Assembly: GCA_016201695.1 (NCBI GenBank)
Contig: JACQCK010000012.1
Span: 1-64,000 of the forward strand
From: Candidatus Roizmanbacteria bacterium
Lineage (GTDB): Bacteria; Patescibacteriota; Microgenomatia; UBA1406; GWC2-37-13
Direction: 5' to 3'
DNA: 64,000 nucleotides
How positions within the stretch are numbered: the stretch's first letter is position 1; each line of letters starts with the position of its first letter. The position numbers and the translations under genes were made by a program. This document shows, piece after piece, positions 25,615 to 35,043 of the stretch. The notes under the pieces are model-generated. The model made no database searches. It saw only the letters and a list, made by a program, of their open reading frames with translations, and had not been told where the DNA came from.

Positions 25615-28003
25615 TAAGGAACATTTTAAATTTTTTTATAACAAATGAACATACGATTAACAAAATGGTGATTATGCTTATAAAATAAGTTGTATTTGCG
25701 ATGCGCTGCGGAAAAAATTCGAGAACAAGATTCAAATCATACGACTGGTCAGGGTTAATCTTACAATTAATCTGTGAACATATTTCAGTCGGATTCATTA
25801 TCCATGAATTTGCATAAAAGTTAGCCTGGAGATGTTGTGTCTCTGGTATTTTATAGCGAGAAAAAAAATTCTCTGTCGAATTGTCAGAAAGGTTATCATT
25901 TTGGATAGTGCCCTTTACTTTTTTCGAAACAAATTGGATTTGAGAAGCGTTCACCGGTAAAGAAAGCCAGCCGTTTTTAAAGTAGTCCGTAATTTCTTCC
26001 AAATTGGCTTGATCGTCCAGATTCTCTGGGTGCACTTCATAATTTCCGATAAAGGGAGTATCATTGGCAGCGAAAGCAGATTTCTTAGATTGGTTAACGG
26101 TCAATCTCCATTCCGGATGCATATTTTCCAAAAAAACTAACGGGAAAGTCTGTCGTGCCTGATGAATTCTAATTATATATTTTGTCGGATTGATTTTTTT
26201 GTACTCGACAATAGGAGTACTCGCTGATGAGTAGTTGATAATCTGCTTTGCCGACGCCAATTCATTTTTTGCCATAAATGCTAGTTGACCGGAAGACAGT
26301 TCAAAGAGGTCCGCAGCAGTAAGCGCTTTCTTAAATTCAATTGATTTTGGAATGTAGATATGTGGAAGGTAAAGATTATAACCGACCCGATAAATATCTA
26401 TAATTTTCGAACTAAATATTTTTTTTTCTGGTTTTTTCAGAAACCGTTTAGGATCGATACCGAGCTCCAAAGATTTATCGTTGATAATATAGTTAGAGTT
26501 GGTGGTCGAACTGATCTGGCCGTCCAAGGTAGTTTTATCAAACGAAACCGTTGGCTTGTCATAAATCCAGGGGTAGTTTATAAATCCGAAATAGCCCCAG
26601 TTATTATTTTGATAATTTGTTGCTTTAGGATAGATGTCAATTTTAGAGTCAAGTTTTAATTTTTTGATAAAAGACGCCGAGGTAAAATAATCTGAGGGTA
26701 TTTTGATTCCGTGTTCTTTTAGATTAATGGAGCTGCCGACCTCATGATTGGTGAAAAATTCTCCGGACCAAAAAACATACCCGTTTATCAAAATAATACT
26801 CAAGAGTACTAAACGCAAACGCCGAATATCAGTTTTTTTTTCAGCGATTAATTGGTATATAAGCCCGTATATTAATGCGTAAAAAACGCCGGAAAAAATA
26901 ATTATACCGGCGGTTGTTCTCAAAAAGGCAAAAAATGCCGAAGAAGAAAGAATATATTCATATAGAAATCCAAAAGGTGGATTGGTGCCTTTCGAGATAA
27001 AAACAAATAATAACGCGTGTATATAGAGCAGTAGGCCGAACTTTTTATTTGACTTAAGTGCTGAAAACAGGAATGGAAATAGTCCTAACACTAGTAGCGG
27101 AACCAGGTAATAAGTAAAAATAGAGAAAGGATTCGTAACAAGTATTGCATTCCGGTTGGTTAAATTTGGCGTATGAAACAACTTAATCATTTTGTCGGTT
27201 GTGGCGACGCCGTAGTCAAGCGCCTCTCCAGTCGTTTTGTAGTTTTTTCGGATATTAATATGAAGACCGTGTCCTTTTGATAAAGTATATCCGTAATATA
27301 GGAAAGGTACGGAAATGAATAAAGTGGTGAGGATAATGAAAAAAAATGAAGTGGCATTTTTTTTTAAATCTCTGACAGTTAATATTTTGAGCAACAGCGA
27401 AAAACCAATAAGCGTTAACAGAGCAATAAACAGTAAAAAGTGATATTTGGGATTCGGTAAGTCGTTTATTATTCCTAAAGAAAGTGCAATAATGACCGGA
27501 TCGAGCGTATCAAATTGCTTTCTTTTAATAAACTTCAGAAAAACATATAGCGTCCAGACAATGCCTATTGTCCCGGTATAATAAATTAGAAAGTCTAATA
27601 AGTGCGGCGAGTAGATAAAAAAAACAGCTGATACCAGACCATAGAGGCGGTTTTTGTTATTAAATAGGTTAAATATGTTATAGACCCCCAACCCGCTTAG
27701 AAAAAAGATGAAAAATTGAAGAGTAAAACTTGCTTGATAGATATCTAGACCGATTTTTTTCAGACCGGCCAGTATACCCAGCCAAATAAAATATGAATTT
27801 GAAATATAATTCCCATTCAAAGTATCAATCCATTGAAAACCCATTTTAAACGAGTTCTCGGGAATCGGAGGGATAAATGTATCGTAGCTGATATTAAGTT
27901 TTCCGTAGGTTTGTATGATAGGAATAATGGACGCGATTCCGATTACGAAAATTATGATTAAAAAACGAATAAGTGACTGTTTATTGGGCCAGAGTTTTGC
28001 CAT
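25607..28003 (-). CDS. Large GT-C/YfhO-like membrane protein
   Basis: The 798-residue protein has about 11 helices in the first 450 residues, a long extracytoplasmic region (about 455-770) and a final C-terminal helix (about 772-793). The N-terminal outer loop followed by NGNYISNSYFIWLG and a later FIYSPHLLDFL resemble GT-C enzymes of the YfhO or arabinofuranosyltransferase-like types. The C-terminal part has FLENMHPEWRLTVN, similar to the YfhO closing domain (W-x-A/L-x-V-N). Function is inferred only from architecture. It overlaps the upstream SDR gene by 23 bp. Confidence 0.65.
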   Translation of the reverse strand: MAKLWPNKQSLIRFLIIIFVIGIASIIPIIQTYGKLNISYDTFIPPIPENSFKMGFQWIDTLNGNYISNSYFIWLGILAGLKKIGLDIYQASFTLQFFIFFLSGLGVYNIFNLFNNKNRLYGLVSAVFFIYSPHLLDFLIYYTGTIGIVWTLYVFLKFIKRKQFDTLDPVIIALSLGIINDLPNPKYHFLLFIALLTLIGFSLLLKILTVRDLKKNATSFFFIILTTLFISVPFLYYGYTLSKGHGLHINIRKNYKTTGEALDYGVATTDKMIKLFHTPNLTNRNAILVTNPFSIFTYYLVPLLVLGLFPFLFSALKSNKKFGLLLYIHALLFVFISKGTNPPFGFLYEYILSSSAFFAFLRTTAGIIIFSGVFYALIYGLIYQLIAEKKTDIRRLRLVLLSIILINGYVFWSGEFFTNHEVGSSINLKEHGIKIPSDYFTSASFIKKLKLDSKIDIYPKATNYQNNNWGYFGFINYPWIYDKPTVSFDKTTLDGQISSTTNSNYIINDKSLELGIDPKRFLKKPEKKIFSSKIIDIYRVGYNLYLPHIYIPKSIEFKKALTAADLFELSSGQLAFMAKNELASAKQIINYSSASTPIVEYKKINPTKYIIRIHQARQTFPLVFLENMHPEWRLTVNQSKKSAFAANDTPFIGNYEVHPENLDDQANLEEITDYFKNGWLSLPVNASQIQFVSKKVKGTIQNDNLSDNSTENFFSRYKIPETQHLQANFYANSWIMNPTEICSQINCKINPDQSYDLNLVLEFFPQRIANTTYFISIITILLIVCSFVIKKFKMFLND

Positions 28004-28964
28004 AGTTTTTTTCGGGCGAGTGATTTTTATACCAACTAACTGTTTGTTTTATGCCGTTTTTTAACGAATATGCTGGCTTCCAACCAACAGTATTCTGAAT
28101 GTAAGTTGAATTGCCAACGCTTCTTAGAACCTCTGTTTGCGAGTATTTAGAAAAAGCTAAGTAAGAATCGTCAAGTAAAAGCTCCTTAAGAATCATACGG
28201 GCCACATCTGAGACACTTGTTTCGATACCAGTACTGATGTTAAAAATTTTGCCAACGACATTTTTAGATGATGCTTTGATGATCAAACTTATTGCATTAG
28301 CAACGTCATCGACGTATACCCAATCTCGTGTTTGCGATCCACTGTGGTTTAAAGTTATTTTTTGTCGTCTGATAAGTTTAGTGATAAAAAGCGGAATCAT
28401 TTGATTAGTTCGTTGAAATGGTCCGTAAACATTGAACGGCCGCAAAATTATAACCGGCACATTACTTGAGTAATAAAGTGAGCGCGCGATATAATCTCCG
28501 GCCAGCTTTGAAGCGGTGTAAGGAGAAATGGGGTTAAGTTCATGGTGTTCATCCGTCGTAACTGCGAGCTTGTTATCAGCATATACCCCCGCACTTGATA
28601 ATAATATAAATTTCTCAACTGGGTATTTGCGCACTGATTCAAGCATGATGGATGTTCCAATTACATTTGTTTTTACCATAGAGTTGATACTGGCAAGCGG
28701 ATTGGAGGTTCCGATATTTGCCGCCGCGTGAATGACTATGTCGGCATTTCTCATTGCTTTTTCAATTGTTTTCGGTCTTAAAATGTCCCCGTTAACTATA
28801 TTGATCCGACTAAGGTATTTTTTCTCTATTACGAGACTATATAAATCTGTGTTTTTTGACCGTTCCAAGACGGTTATACTATAGTTGGAAGTGGCCAAAA
28901 GTCGCCGAATGATATTAATTCCGATGAAACCCCGTCCACCTGTTATTAAAATCGTTTTTTTCAT
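27981..28964 (-). CDS. NAD-dependent sugar epimerase/dehydratase (extended SDR)
   Basis: The 327-residue protein has TGGRGFIG at 8-15, H-A-A-A-N at 79-83 in the family's HLAA position, S-S-A at 123-125, and Y149/K153. LRPFNVYGPFQR is typical of GalE/RmlB/UXS-like enzymes acting on NDP-sugars. Nothing fixes the reaction. It leads a run with the two membrane proteins downstream, with a TATAAT box nine bases before its ATG. Confidence 0.85.
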   Translation of the reverse strand: MKKTILITGGRGFIGINIIRRLLATSNYSITVLERSKNTDLYSLVIEKKYLSRINIVNGDILRPKTIEKAMRNADIVIHAAANIGTSNPLASINSMVKTNVIGTSIMLESVRKYPVEKFILLSSAGVYADNKLAVTTDEHHELNPISPYTASKLAGDYIARSLYYSSNVPVIILRPFNVYGPFQRTNQMIPLFITKLIRRQKITLNHSGSQTRDWVYVDDVANAISLIIKASSKNVVGKIFNISTGIETSVSDVARMILKELLLDDSYLAFSKYSQTEVLRSVGNSTYIQNTVGWKPAYSLKNGIKQTVSWYKNHSPEKNYGKTLAQ

Positions 28965-28973
28965 CTCTTAACT

Positions 28974-28979
28974 ATTATA
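28974..28979 (-). promoter_or_regulatory. TATAAT -10 box close to the SDR start
   Basis: The minus strand reads TATAAT, nine bases, then the ATG at 28964. No matching -35 was found. Confidence 0.4.
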
Positions 28980-29004
28980 TATGTAATAACTAAGCAATTA
29001 ATAC

Positions 29005-30165
29005 CTAGTTCGAAAATATTTTTTTATATGTCGCTATTAGTTTTTCTGTCAGGCATGAAAGTGATGTATAAGGCTCAATTGCATTTCTTGCGTTGAATTT
29101 ATAAGTTGGATGTTGAATTAAATGCTCAATTTTTTGGCCGAAGTCCTGTTCATTATGAGGAATAAACCCGACTGTATTTATAATTTTGTCAGGGAGATGA
29201 ATAAGATTAGTAGATACCGTATTTAAATTTGATGCAAGCGCTTCAGTTGGGGCGGTCCCTATGCCGGCGTATTTTCTCGTTTTATCGTTTCCGTAGAAAC
29301 AATAAACGTCAGACGCATTATAATAGAGTGGAAGTAATTGGTTATCAATGATTTTCAGCAATTGATCGGCCGCTTTCTCGGCCTGGCTATAAAGTGGGTC
29401 AAATGGGCGCGCTCCTATAAGTAAAAGAAATAGATTTTTGTATTTATGTTTTAGTTTTTTATACGTTTTTATAATTGTATCGAGTCCTTTTGATTTTACC
29501 ATCGTACCAACATATAGCATGATATACGCATTTGCCGGGAGTTTTAAGGCCTGGCGCGCTTTTAGTTTATTTCTTGGCTTAAATTTTGTGAAGTCAACTC
29601 CTACATTATGATAGCTAATCTTAAACGAAGAGATGCCTAGATTTCGGACAAGATACTCGAGTCGAAGTTTTATGTGCACGAAAAAATGGGCTACACGCGG
29701 AAAATCTCTTCGTTCGATCGGAGTAATAAACAGCTTTTCAAGCCAATCCAAATAACCCGGTTGTCCGTATCCGTGATATTGAATGACGGTATGATAATTT
29801 GGGTACCTAGTGAGGACTTCATGAAGCAATGATCCGCGTTCACCCTGGAAATGTATGATACAGTTCTTTGGATCCTCTTTTCTTATCGCTGACATAAGTG
29901 ACGGAGAAGAGATAATTCCGTAGAATGATTCTAGTAACGGGTGTAAGGTGGTGGCGGGAAAAAGCCGGAAAGTTATCTTATTTTTCGTAAATATTTTAAC
30001 TCGATCGCTATTCCTAATGGCGTACCAAGCTTCACATTGATATTCTTTTGAATTAGAAAGTATACTTTTTGCTGCTCGGGTGCACCAATTACCATGTACG
30101 TAATAAGATAAGTCTTTGTCGTTGTTTAGAGTGTGGCAAAGGATTTGAATTATTTTTTTTTTCAT
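29005..30165 (-). CDS. GT4-type glycosyltransferase
   Basis: The 386-residue protein has a GT-B fold: an N-terminal acceptor domain (about 1-185) and a C-terminal domain starting near LYVGTMVKSKGLDTII, the usual GT4 block. GTAPTEALASN near residue 310 carries the conserved glutamate that contacts the donor. It is the only GT-B enzyme I see in the window; the others are GT-A or GT-C. Retaining transfer from a nucleotide sugar is expected; the sugar is unknown. Confidence 0.87.
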   Translation of the reverse strand: MKKKIIQILCHTLNNDKDLSYYVHGNWCTRAAKSILSNSKEYQCEAWYAIRNSDRVKIFTKNKITFRLFPATTLHPLLESFYGIISSPSLMSAIRKEDPKNCIIHFQGERGSLLHEVLTRYPNYHTVIQYHGYGQPGYLDWLEKLFITPIERRDFPRVAHFFVHIKLRLEYLVRNLGISSFKISYHNVGVDFTKFKPRNKLKARQALKLPANAYIMLYVGTMVKSKGLDTIIKTYKKLKHKYKNLFLLLIGARPFDPLYSQAEKAADQLLKIIDNQLLPLYYNASDVYCFYGNDKTRKYAGIGTAPTEALASNLNTVSTNLIHLPDKIINTVGFIPHNEQDFGQKIEHLIQHPTYKFNARNAIEPYTSLSCLTEKLIATYKKIFSN

Positions 30166-30200
30166 ATCTTATACTGCTATGGTTAAGTCAGCGTGTTGAT

Positions 30201-31244
30201 TTACAAATAAGATGTATGTAATTGTTGCCATTTTATAAACCCCGCAATGTAACAGGAAATTTCAGCATTCGACATGTAGTTTTGCCTATTATTCGACATA
30301 AATTTGTTTTTCTCTTGAATAGAACCCTCGGCGTTAAGCATTTTGTCACTGATGATTTCTTTAGGATTATAAGGGGAGACAACATAATATTGATCCTTTT
30401 CCTTTGTCCGGTACAGATTATCTTCGGTAATTAATGATTCGTGCATTTTCTCCCCTACCCGTAAACCTATATTTTTGATTGGCCAATTCTGCTTTTTTTT
30501 CATCAATTTTAAATAACCATTAATAATGGCAATAATTTTTGCTGACTTCATTTTCTTAATTATTATTTCGCCATCGTTGCCATTGACCGCTGACCATAAG
30601 ATAAGGTCGATCGCCTCTTGCTGCGACATATAAAACCTGGTCATTTCCGGATGAGTTAAAGTGATTGGTTGATTGTTCATAATCTGGTGATAGATAATGG
30701 GAAAAAGACTACCGTGTGAGCCGATGACATTACCAAAACGCACATTTATAAACCGTACCCCGGGTCTTTTTTCCTTAAGATAGTGCGAGGCAAAAATTTT
30801 CTCCTGTACGGCTTTAGTAAGACCCATTAGATTAGCCGAATCGACCGCCTTGTCCGAACTTATAGAGACAATCGTTGGAACATTATTCAGTAGCGCCGCC
30901 TTTTTCACATTAAGACTACCGAGAATATTGGTTTTAATAAACTCTTCAGGCATCTCCTCTGATATCGGTACGTGTTTGAGGGCGGCGCAGTGAAATATAA
31001 TATCGATATTTTTACAGACAGTATTTAGTGAGTCGATATCACGAATATCTCCTAAGTTATAATCGATAAAATTTAAGTCGGTATACTTATATCTTAATTT
31101 GTGCTGTTTATATTCATCCCGACTAAAGATTTTGATGACTTTTGGAGATAAAGTAACTAAAGAATCTATTACTTTTGTGCCGATGCTTCCGGTCCCTCCC
31201 AAGACTAACACGCGCTTGTTCTTAAAGTAATTATTGTGCCTCAT
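30201..31244 (-). CDS. CapD/FlaA1-like NDP-sugar 4,6-dehydratase
   Basis: The 347-residue protein starts with the GGTGSIG nucleotide motif (16-22) and continues FHCAALKHVPI and SISSDKAV, which define the PseB/CapE/FlaA1 group. The catalytic tyrosine is replaced by methionine in M140-G-L-T-K144, a hallmark of that group and not a defect. These enzymes make UDP-4-keto-6-deoxy-HexNAc from UDP-GlcNAc, sometimes with C5 inversion. It belongs to the short form without the N-terminal membrane domain. An amino-sugar pathway fits the acetyltransferase and aminotransferase genes elsewhere in the window. Confidence 0.88.
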   Translation of the reverse strand: MRHNNYFKNKRVLVLGGTGSIGTKVIDSLVTLSPKVIKIFSRDEYKQHKLRYKYTDLNFIDYNLGDIRDIDSLNTVCKNIDIIFHCAALKHVPISEEMPEEFIKTNILGSLNVKKAALLNNVPTIVSISSDKAVDSANLMGLTKAVQEKIFASHYLKEKRPGVRFINVRFGNVIGSHGSLFPIIYHQIMNNQPITLTHPEMTRFYMSQQEAIDLILWSAVNGNDGEIIIKKMKSAKIIAIINGYLKLMKKKQNWPIKNIGLRVGEKMHESLITEDNLYRTKEKDQYYVVSPYNPKEIISDKMLNAEGSIQEKNKFMSNNRQNYMSNAEISCYIAGFIKWQQLHTSYL

Positions 31245-31465
31245 ATTTTTTATTCATAAATGTCTATCTCGTAGTCTCAAAGTTACGGAAAATAATCTGA
31301 TAAGTTTAATAAAATATCGCCCTCAATACAAGTGTTTTGCCATTGCCCAAGAGAGAGAGCAATTATAGAGAATTATTATTGTTATAAGCGGCTTTAAGAA
31401 GTCCGTGTCTAGAGATGTAAAAACAATCCTGACAGGCATGAAAAATATTCAGAAAGAATATCCGT

Positions 31466-32470
31466 CTAGGTAAATGTCGGAACTTTCTTAAGACGAAAAA
31501 CCATATTTACCTTCGAGTAAGTGATATACAGCCGTTTTATTATTTCGCCGTCAGATATGAGCCTTTTGCGTTGTATAATTTTTCTCGTTTGAAGTGTGTT
31601 TTTTAATTGAATAGCATTCCAGAAATATGCACGTAGATAACAGTTGGCAACGCTAAATTTTCCCTGGATTGCAAAAAAAAATATTTCAATCAAGTGTAAG
31701 ATTGTCAGTAAAGGCAGGGTCATTAAAACGAATGGTAAACTATAATTTTTTAGAATATTTCTGATAACATTTCGTTCATTTTGGTATCGCCTGAAAGTAC
31801 TTGAGACGTATTGAGATTTCTCGCTTAGGTTTATCGGCGCGGTCCCACCATAGTAATGGTATAGTTTTGCCAGGGTGACAGGTTTAATCTTATAGCCCAT
31901 CATTTGTGCTCGCCAGGAAAAATCAATATCTTCTTGGAACATGTAGAGTTTTTCGTCAAACAGGCCAATCTTAATAAAATCTTTCCGTTTTATAAAAATA
32001 GCCGCGCCGTCAGCATAAAATAGTTTTGTCTCGTCAGTATTTGCGTCATGATATGGATAACCAAAGATATCCATGCCTCCACCGACTCGTCCTTGTAGCC
32101 GTTTGTTACGGGCCGGAATTTGGTAGGCGGTTAAGATGGTATTATCTTCGTATTCCTTAACGAGATTTGTAATCGTATCGGGAAAAAGTTCCGTATCATT
32201 GTTAATAAAAAATAAAAAAAATCCAGTCGCCGCTTTTGCTGCGATATTATTTGCCTTAGCAAATCCATAATCTTTATAGTTCTTATAAAATTTGATACGA
32301 GGATAGTATTTAGCCAAGTATTTTTCTATGCCATCAGTCGAATTATTATCTCCAATCACGATTTCAATATTTTTATATATTTGTTTGGTAATAGTTGGCA
32401 AGCATGACCGCAAAAATATAAGGCCATTACGAGTGGTGATAATAACGCTGACTTTATGTTTGAAGCTCAT
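31466..32470 (-). CDS. GT2 rhamnosyltransferase-like enzyme
   Basis: A GT-A domain opens KVSVIITTRNG and continues with IGDNNSTDG and FFINNDTEL, the N-N-D-T pattern of the WbbL/rhamnosyltransferase subgroup. FQEDIDFSWRAQMMG is the typical later acidic motif. A hydrophobic region near the C-terminus suggests membrane contact. The ATG at 32470 is chosen: a TTGCAA-N17-TATAAT promoter lies just upstream, and the domain begins at residue 5; a longer frame from 32521 would need a TTG start inside the divergent promoter. Confidence 0.87.
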   Translation of the reverse strand: MSFKHKVSVIITTRNGLIFLRSCLPTITKQIYKNIEIVIGDNNSTDGIEKYLAKYYPRIKFYKNYKDYGFAKANNIAAKAATGFFLFFINNDTELFPDTITNLVKEYEDNTILTAYQIPARNKRLQGRVGGGMDIFGYPYHDANTDETKLFYADGAAIFIKRKDFIKIGLFDEKLYMFQEDIDFSWRAQMMGYKIKPVTLAKLYHYYGGTAPINLSEKSQYVSSTFRRYQNERNVIRNILKNYSLPFVLMTLPLLTILHLIEIFFFAIQGKFSVANCYLRAYFWNAIQLKNTLQTRKIIQRKRLISDGEIIKRLYITYSKVNMVFRLKKVPTFT

Positions 32471-32489
32471 ATAAAGAATAGCAGACAAA

Positions 32490-32518
32490 ATTATAAGGGC
32501 GTTATTATATAATTGCAA
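32490..32518 (-). promoter_or_regulatory. Promoter of the GT2 gene, overlapping a divergent one
   Basis: On the minus strand TTGCAA (32518-32513) and TATAAT (32495-32490) have a 17-nt spacer. Its -35 shares base 32513 with the -10 of the plus-strand rfbF promoter. Confidence 0.6.
32508..32513 (+). promoter_or_regulatory. TATAAT -10 box of the rfbF operon
   Basis: TATAAT ends seven bases before the rfbF ATG at 32521, so the transcript would be almost leaderless. The -35 position (about 32485-32490) has no good match. Confidence 0.45.
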
Positions 32519-32520
32519 CA

Positions 32521-33297
32521 ATGAAGGTTATTATCCTGTGCGGCGGTACCGGGACACGATTAAAAGAAGAAACAGAGTTTAAGCCGAAACCGATGGTGTT
32601 TGTTGGAACAAAACCAATAATTTGGCATATTATGAAAATATACTCTTACTATGGGTATAACGATTTTATTCTGGCGCTGGGATATAAGGCAAACTACATT
32701 AAGGAATATTTTTTGAATCAGAAGGCATTCGGTTCTGACTTTACACTCGATACCGCTGATCATAAAACCCGATATTATCTTCGCAGTCGTGGGGAGGTGG
32801 ATAATTTTCGAATAACATTTGTCGATACCGGTCTGGATACGATGCCGGGTGAGCGGATTCTTCGTTGTCAAAAATATATTCCCAAAGAAGACCAGTTTTT
32901 TTTGGTAACTTATGGTGATGGAGTAACCGATCTCAACATTGCAAAGGTAGTTACATTTCATAAAAAACAAAAAACTATCGGCACGATAACAGGAGTCCAT
33001 CCACGTTCCAAGTACGGACTCGTTAAAGTAAATAAAAAAAACATGGTTCTTCATTTTGAGGAGAAGCCGGTACTTTCAGATTTGGTAAACGGAGGATATA
33101 TGGTTTTTGATCGGCGAATTTTTAAATACTTAAAACCTGGCGAAACAGAACATCCAGCGCTTGTCCGTTTATCTAAGTTAGGTCAACTGTCACTTTTTAA
33201 ACATGACGGCTTTTGGTATGCAGTAGACACCTATAAAGAACTCGAGGACCTTATTAAGTTATGGAAAACTGATCCTCCCTGGAAAGTATGGGACTAA
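32521..33297 (+). CDS. rfbF: Glucose-1-phosphate cytidylyltransferase
   Basis: The 258-residue protein has the signature GGTGTRL (8-14), KPKPM (21-25) and PIIWHIMKIYS, the last being specific for RfbF/DdhA rather than RmlA or GalU. YGDGVTD (131-137) holds the metal aspartate D133, and DGFWYAVDT the second acidic site. It makes CDP-glucose from CTP and glucose-1-phosphate, the first step to 3,6-dideoxyhexoses. It heads a ten-gene plus-strand operon; the CDP-glucose dehydratase follows four bases later. Confidence 0.92.
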   Translation: MKVIILCGGTGTRLKEETEFKPKPMVFVGTKPIIWHIMKIYSYYGYNDFILALGYKANYIKEYFLNQKAFGSDFTLDTADHKTRYYLRSRGEVDNFRITFVDTGLDTMPGERILRCQKYIPKEDQFFLVTYGDGVTDLNIAKVVTFHKKQKTIGTITGVHPRSKYGLVKVNKKNMVLHFEEKPVLSDLVNGGYMVFDRRIFKYLKPGETEHPALVRLSKLGQLSLFKHDGFWYAVDTYKELEDLIKLWKTDPPWKVWD

Positions 33298-33301
33298 AAA
33301 T

Positions 33302-34258
33302 ATGAAAATATTCAAAGATAAAAACATTTTGGTAACAGGAGGTACGGGATTTGTGGGATCACATATAGTTGAGGAATTAGTAAGGGTGGAAGCAAACGTA
33401 ACAACAACATTCCTTACTGCAAATCCGCGATCTTATTTTTTTACTAAAAAACTCGACAAAAAAGTCAACATGGCGCATGTTGATGTTGGCGACTATGAAT
33501 CAGTCCTTGATTTAGTAACAAAATTTAGTATCGATTACATCTTTCATCTGGCAGCTCAACCTCTTGTTGAAGTTGCTTATTATAATCCAAGAAGAACTTT
33601 GTATAGCAATATTTTGGGGACAGTTAACATACTCGAAAGTACTAGGCTATATCCTAAAATAAAGAGCGTTATCATAGCTTCTTCCGATAAAGCTTACGGT
33701 AAGCTAAAAAAGAATAAGTATGAAGAAGGCGATCCGCTTCTCGGAGACCATCCGTATGAGGCGTCAAAATCTTCGGCTGATTTGATCGCCCAATCTTACT
33801 TTAAGACATACGGGCTTCCTGTTATTATCACACGTTTTGGCAATATTTATGGGGAGGGCGATCTGAATTTTTCTCGAATTATCCCGGCGATTATGAAAGC
33901 AATTGTGAGAGGCACGACTCTTGATATAAGAAGCGATGGAAAATACGTGCGGGATTATTTATATGTGAAAGATGTTGTTACCGGTTATCTTTTGCTAGCC
34001 AAAAATATAGATGACGTTCGGGGTGAAGTATTTAATTTCGGTTCAAGGGAAACGCTTTCTGTACTAGAAATAGTAAATTTAATTTCTAAATATTTGAAAA
34101 AGAAAATAAATTATAAGATTTTAAATTGCGCCAAAAACGAAATTTCCTACCAGTCTATTGATTATTCAAAAATCCAAAAACGGTTACATTGGAATCCAAG
34201 GTTTAATTTGATAAAATCAATTATTGGAGTTTTTAATTGGTATAAGAAAATATTATGA
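33302..34258 (+). CDS. rfbG: CDP-glucose 4,6-dehydratase-like SDR
   Basis: The 318-residue SDR has TGGTGFVGS (12-20), FHLAAQPLVEVAY, S-S-D-K-A-Y at 127-132 and Y152/K156. The HLAAQPLV and SSDKAYG blocks with a following D-P-L-L-G-D segment are characteristic of RfbG/DdhB. It would form CDP-4-keto-6-deoxyglucose. It is somewhat short for RfbG (about 355), so another CDP-sugar dehydratase specificity is possible. It is coupled by an ATGA overlap to the second cytidylyltransferase-like gene. Confidence 0.85.
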   Translation: MKIFKDKNILVTGGTGFVGSHIVEELVRVEANVTTTFLTANPRSYFFTKKLDKKVNMAHVDVGDYESVLDLVTKFSIDYIFHLAAQPLVEVAYYNPRRTLYSNILGTVNILESTRLYPKIKSVIIASSDKAYGKLKKNKYEEGDPLLGDHPYEASKSSADLIAQSYFKTYGLPVIITRFGNIYGEGDLNFSRIIPAIMKAIVRGTTLDIRSDGKYVRDYLYVKDVVTGYLLLAKNIDDVRGEVFNFGSRETLSVLEIVNLISKYLKKKINYKILNCAKNEISYQSIDYSKIQKRLHWNPRFNLIKSIIGVFNWYKKIL

Positions 34259-35043
34259 AAGTTGTAATTCTCTGCGGTGGCGAGGGTATCCGTTTAAAAC
34301 ACGAAATTAATTTCATCCCAAAAGGTCTGGTATATATAGACGAAAAGCCAATAATATGGCATATAATGAAAAGGTACTCACAATTTGGATTTAAGGAGTT
34401 TGTTCTAGCGTTAGGAAAGAACGGAGATATGATAAGGGATTATTTTCTCAACTACGATCGTTACACTAATAATATAGGCTTTACCATAAGAGCACCGCAG
34501 CATATAACTCACTATGATCAGAGTCAAGAAGAAGATTGGAATGTTACCCTGGTGAACACCGGCGAATTCGGAAACACTGGTGTGAGACTCCAACGCTGTC
34601 AAAAATATATTGACGGAAGCGATTTTATGCTGACTTACTCTGATTGTCTATGCAGTGTTAACCTCCATAGCCTGTTAAAACATCATGAAAAAAGGAAGAA
34701 AACGGTTACAGTAACCGGTATTATGCCGCCTTTTCGCTACGGAGAATTTGTATTAAAAAATAATAGAGTGACTCAGTACAATGAAACTTCCACGCTGTCT
34801 GCCAAACAAGGTTTAGTCAATGGAGGGTACATGGTACTAAACAAAAACATTTTTGAATTTCTTACACCCTATAACGAATGTACTTTAGAAAATGAAGTCT
34901 TTAAGAAGTTGATTGTTGAAAAAGACCTCAACGTTTATAGACACGATGGATTTTGGCAGTGTTTAGATAACGATCGAGAATTTACTTATTTAAAAAAACT
35001 CTGTGAAAGTAACAAACGTTATTGGTTATCTAAAAATATTTAA
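34255..35043 (+). CDS. Divergent RfbF-paralogue nucleotidyltransferase
   Basis: This 262-residue protein is clearly paralogous to the rfbF product one gene upstream (shared PIIWHIMK, RCQKYI, LVNGGYMV and DGFW blocks). The signature is changed: GGEGIR replaces GGTGTR, IPKGL replaces KPKPM, and YSDC (128-131) replaces YGDG, though the metal aspartate D130 and lysine K23 stay. It should still bind NTP and a sugar-1-phosphate, but probably a different sugar, perhaps the modified product of this operon. Loss of activity is less likely given the intact frame and translational coupling. Confidence 0.8.
   Translation: MKVVILCGGEGIRLKHEINFIPKGLVYIDEKPIIWHIMKRYSQFGFKEFVLALGKNGDMIRDYFLNYDRYTNNIGFTIRAPQHITHYDQSQEEDWNVTLVNTGEFGNTGVRLQRCQKYIDGSDFMLTYSDCLCSVNLHSLLKHHEKRKKTVTVTGIMPPFRYGEFVLKNNRVTQYNETSTLSAKQGLVNGGYMVLNKNIFEFLTPYNECTLENEVFKKLIVEKDLNVYRHDGFWQCLDNDREFTYLKKLCESNKRYWLSKNI

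Noticed and set aside
31377-31474. Short plus-strand reading stretch (S-G-F-K-K-S to K-E-Y-P-S-R) in the 220-bp gap before the GT2 gene
   Set aside because: It has no start codon in a good context, is about 32 codons long and overlaps the end of a real gene. It might be a gene remnant, but nothing supports a family.
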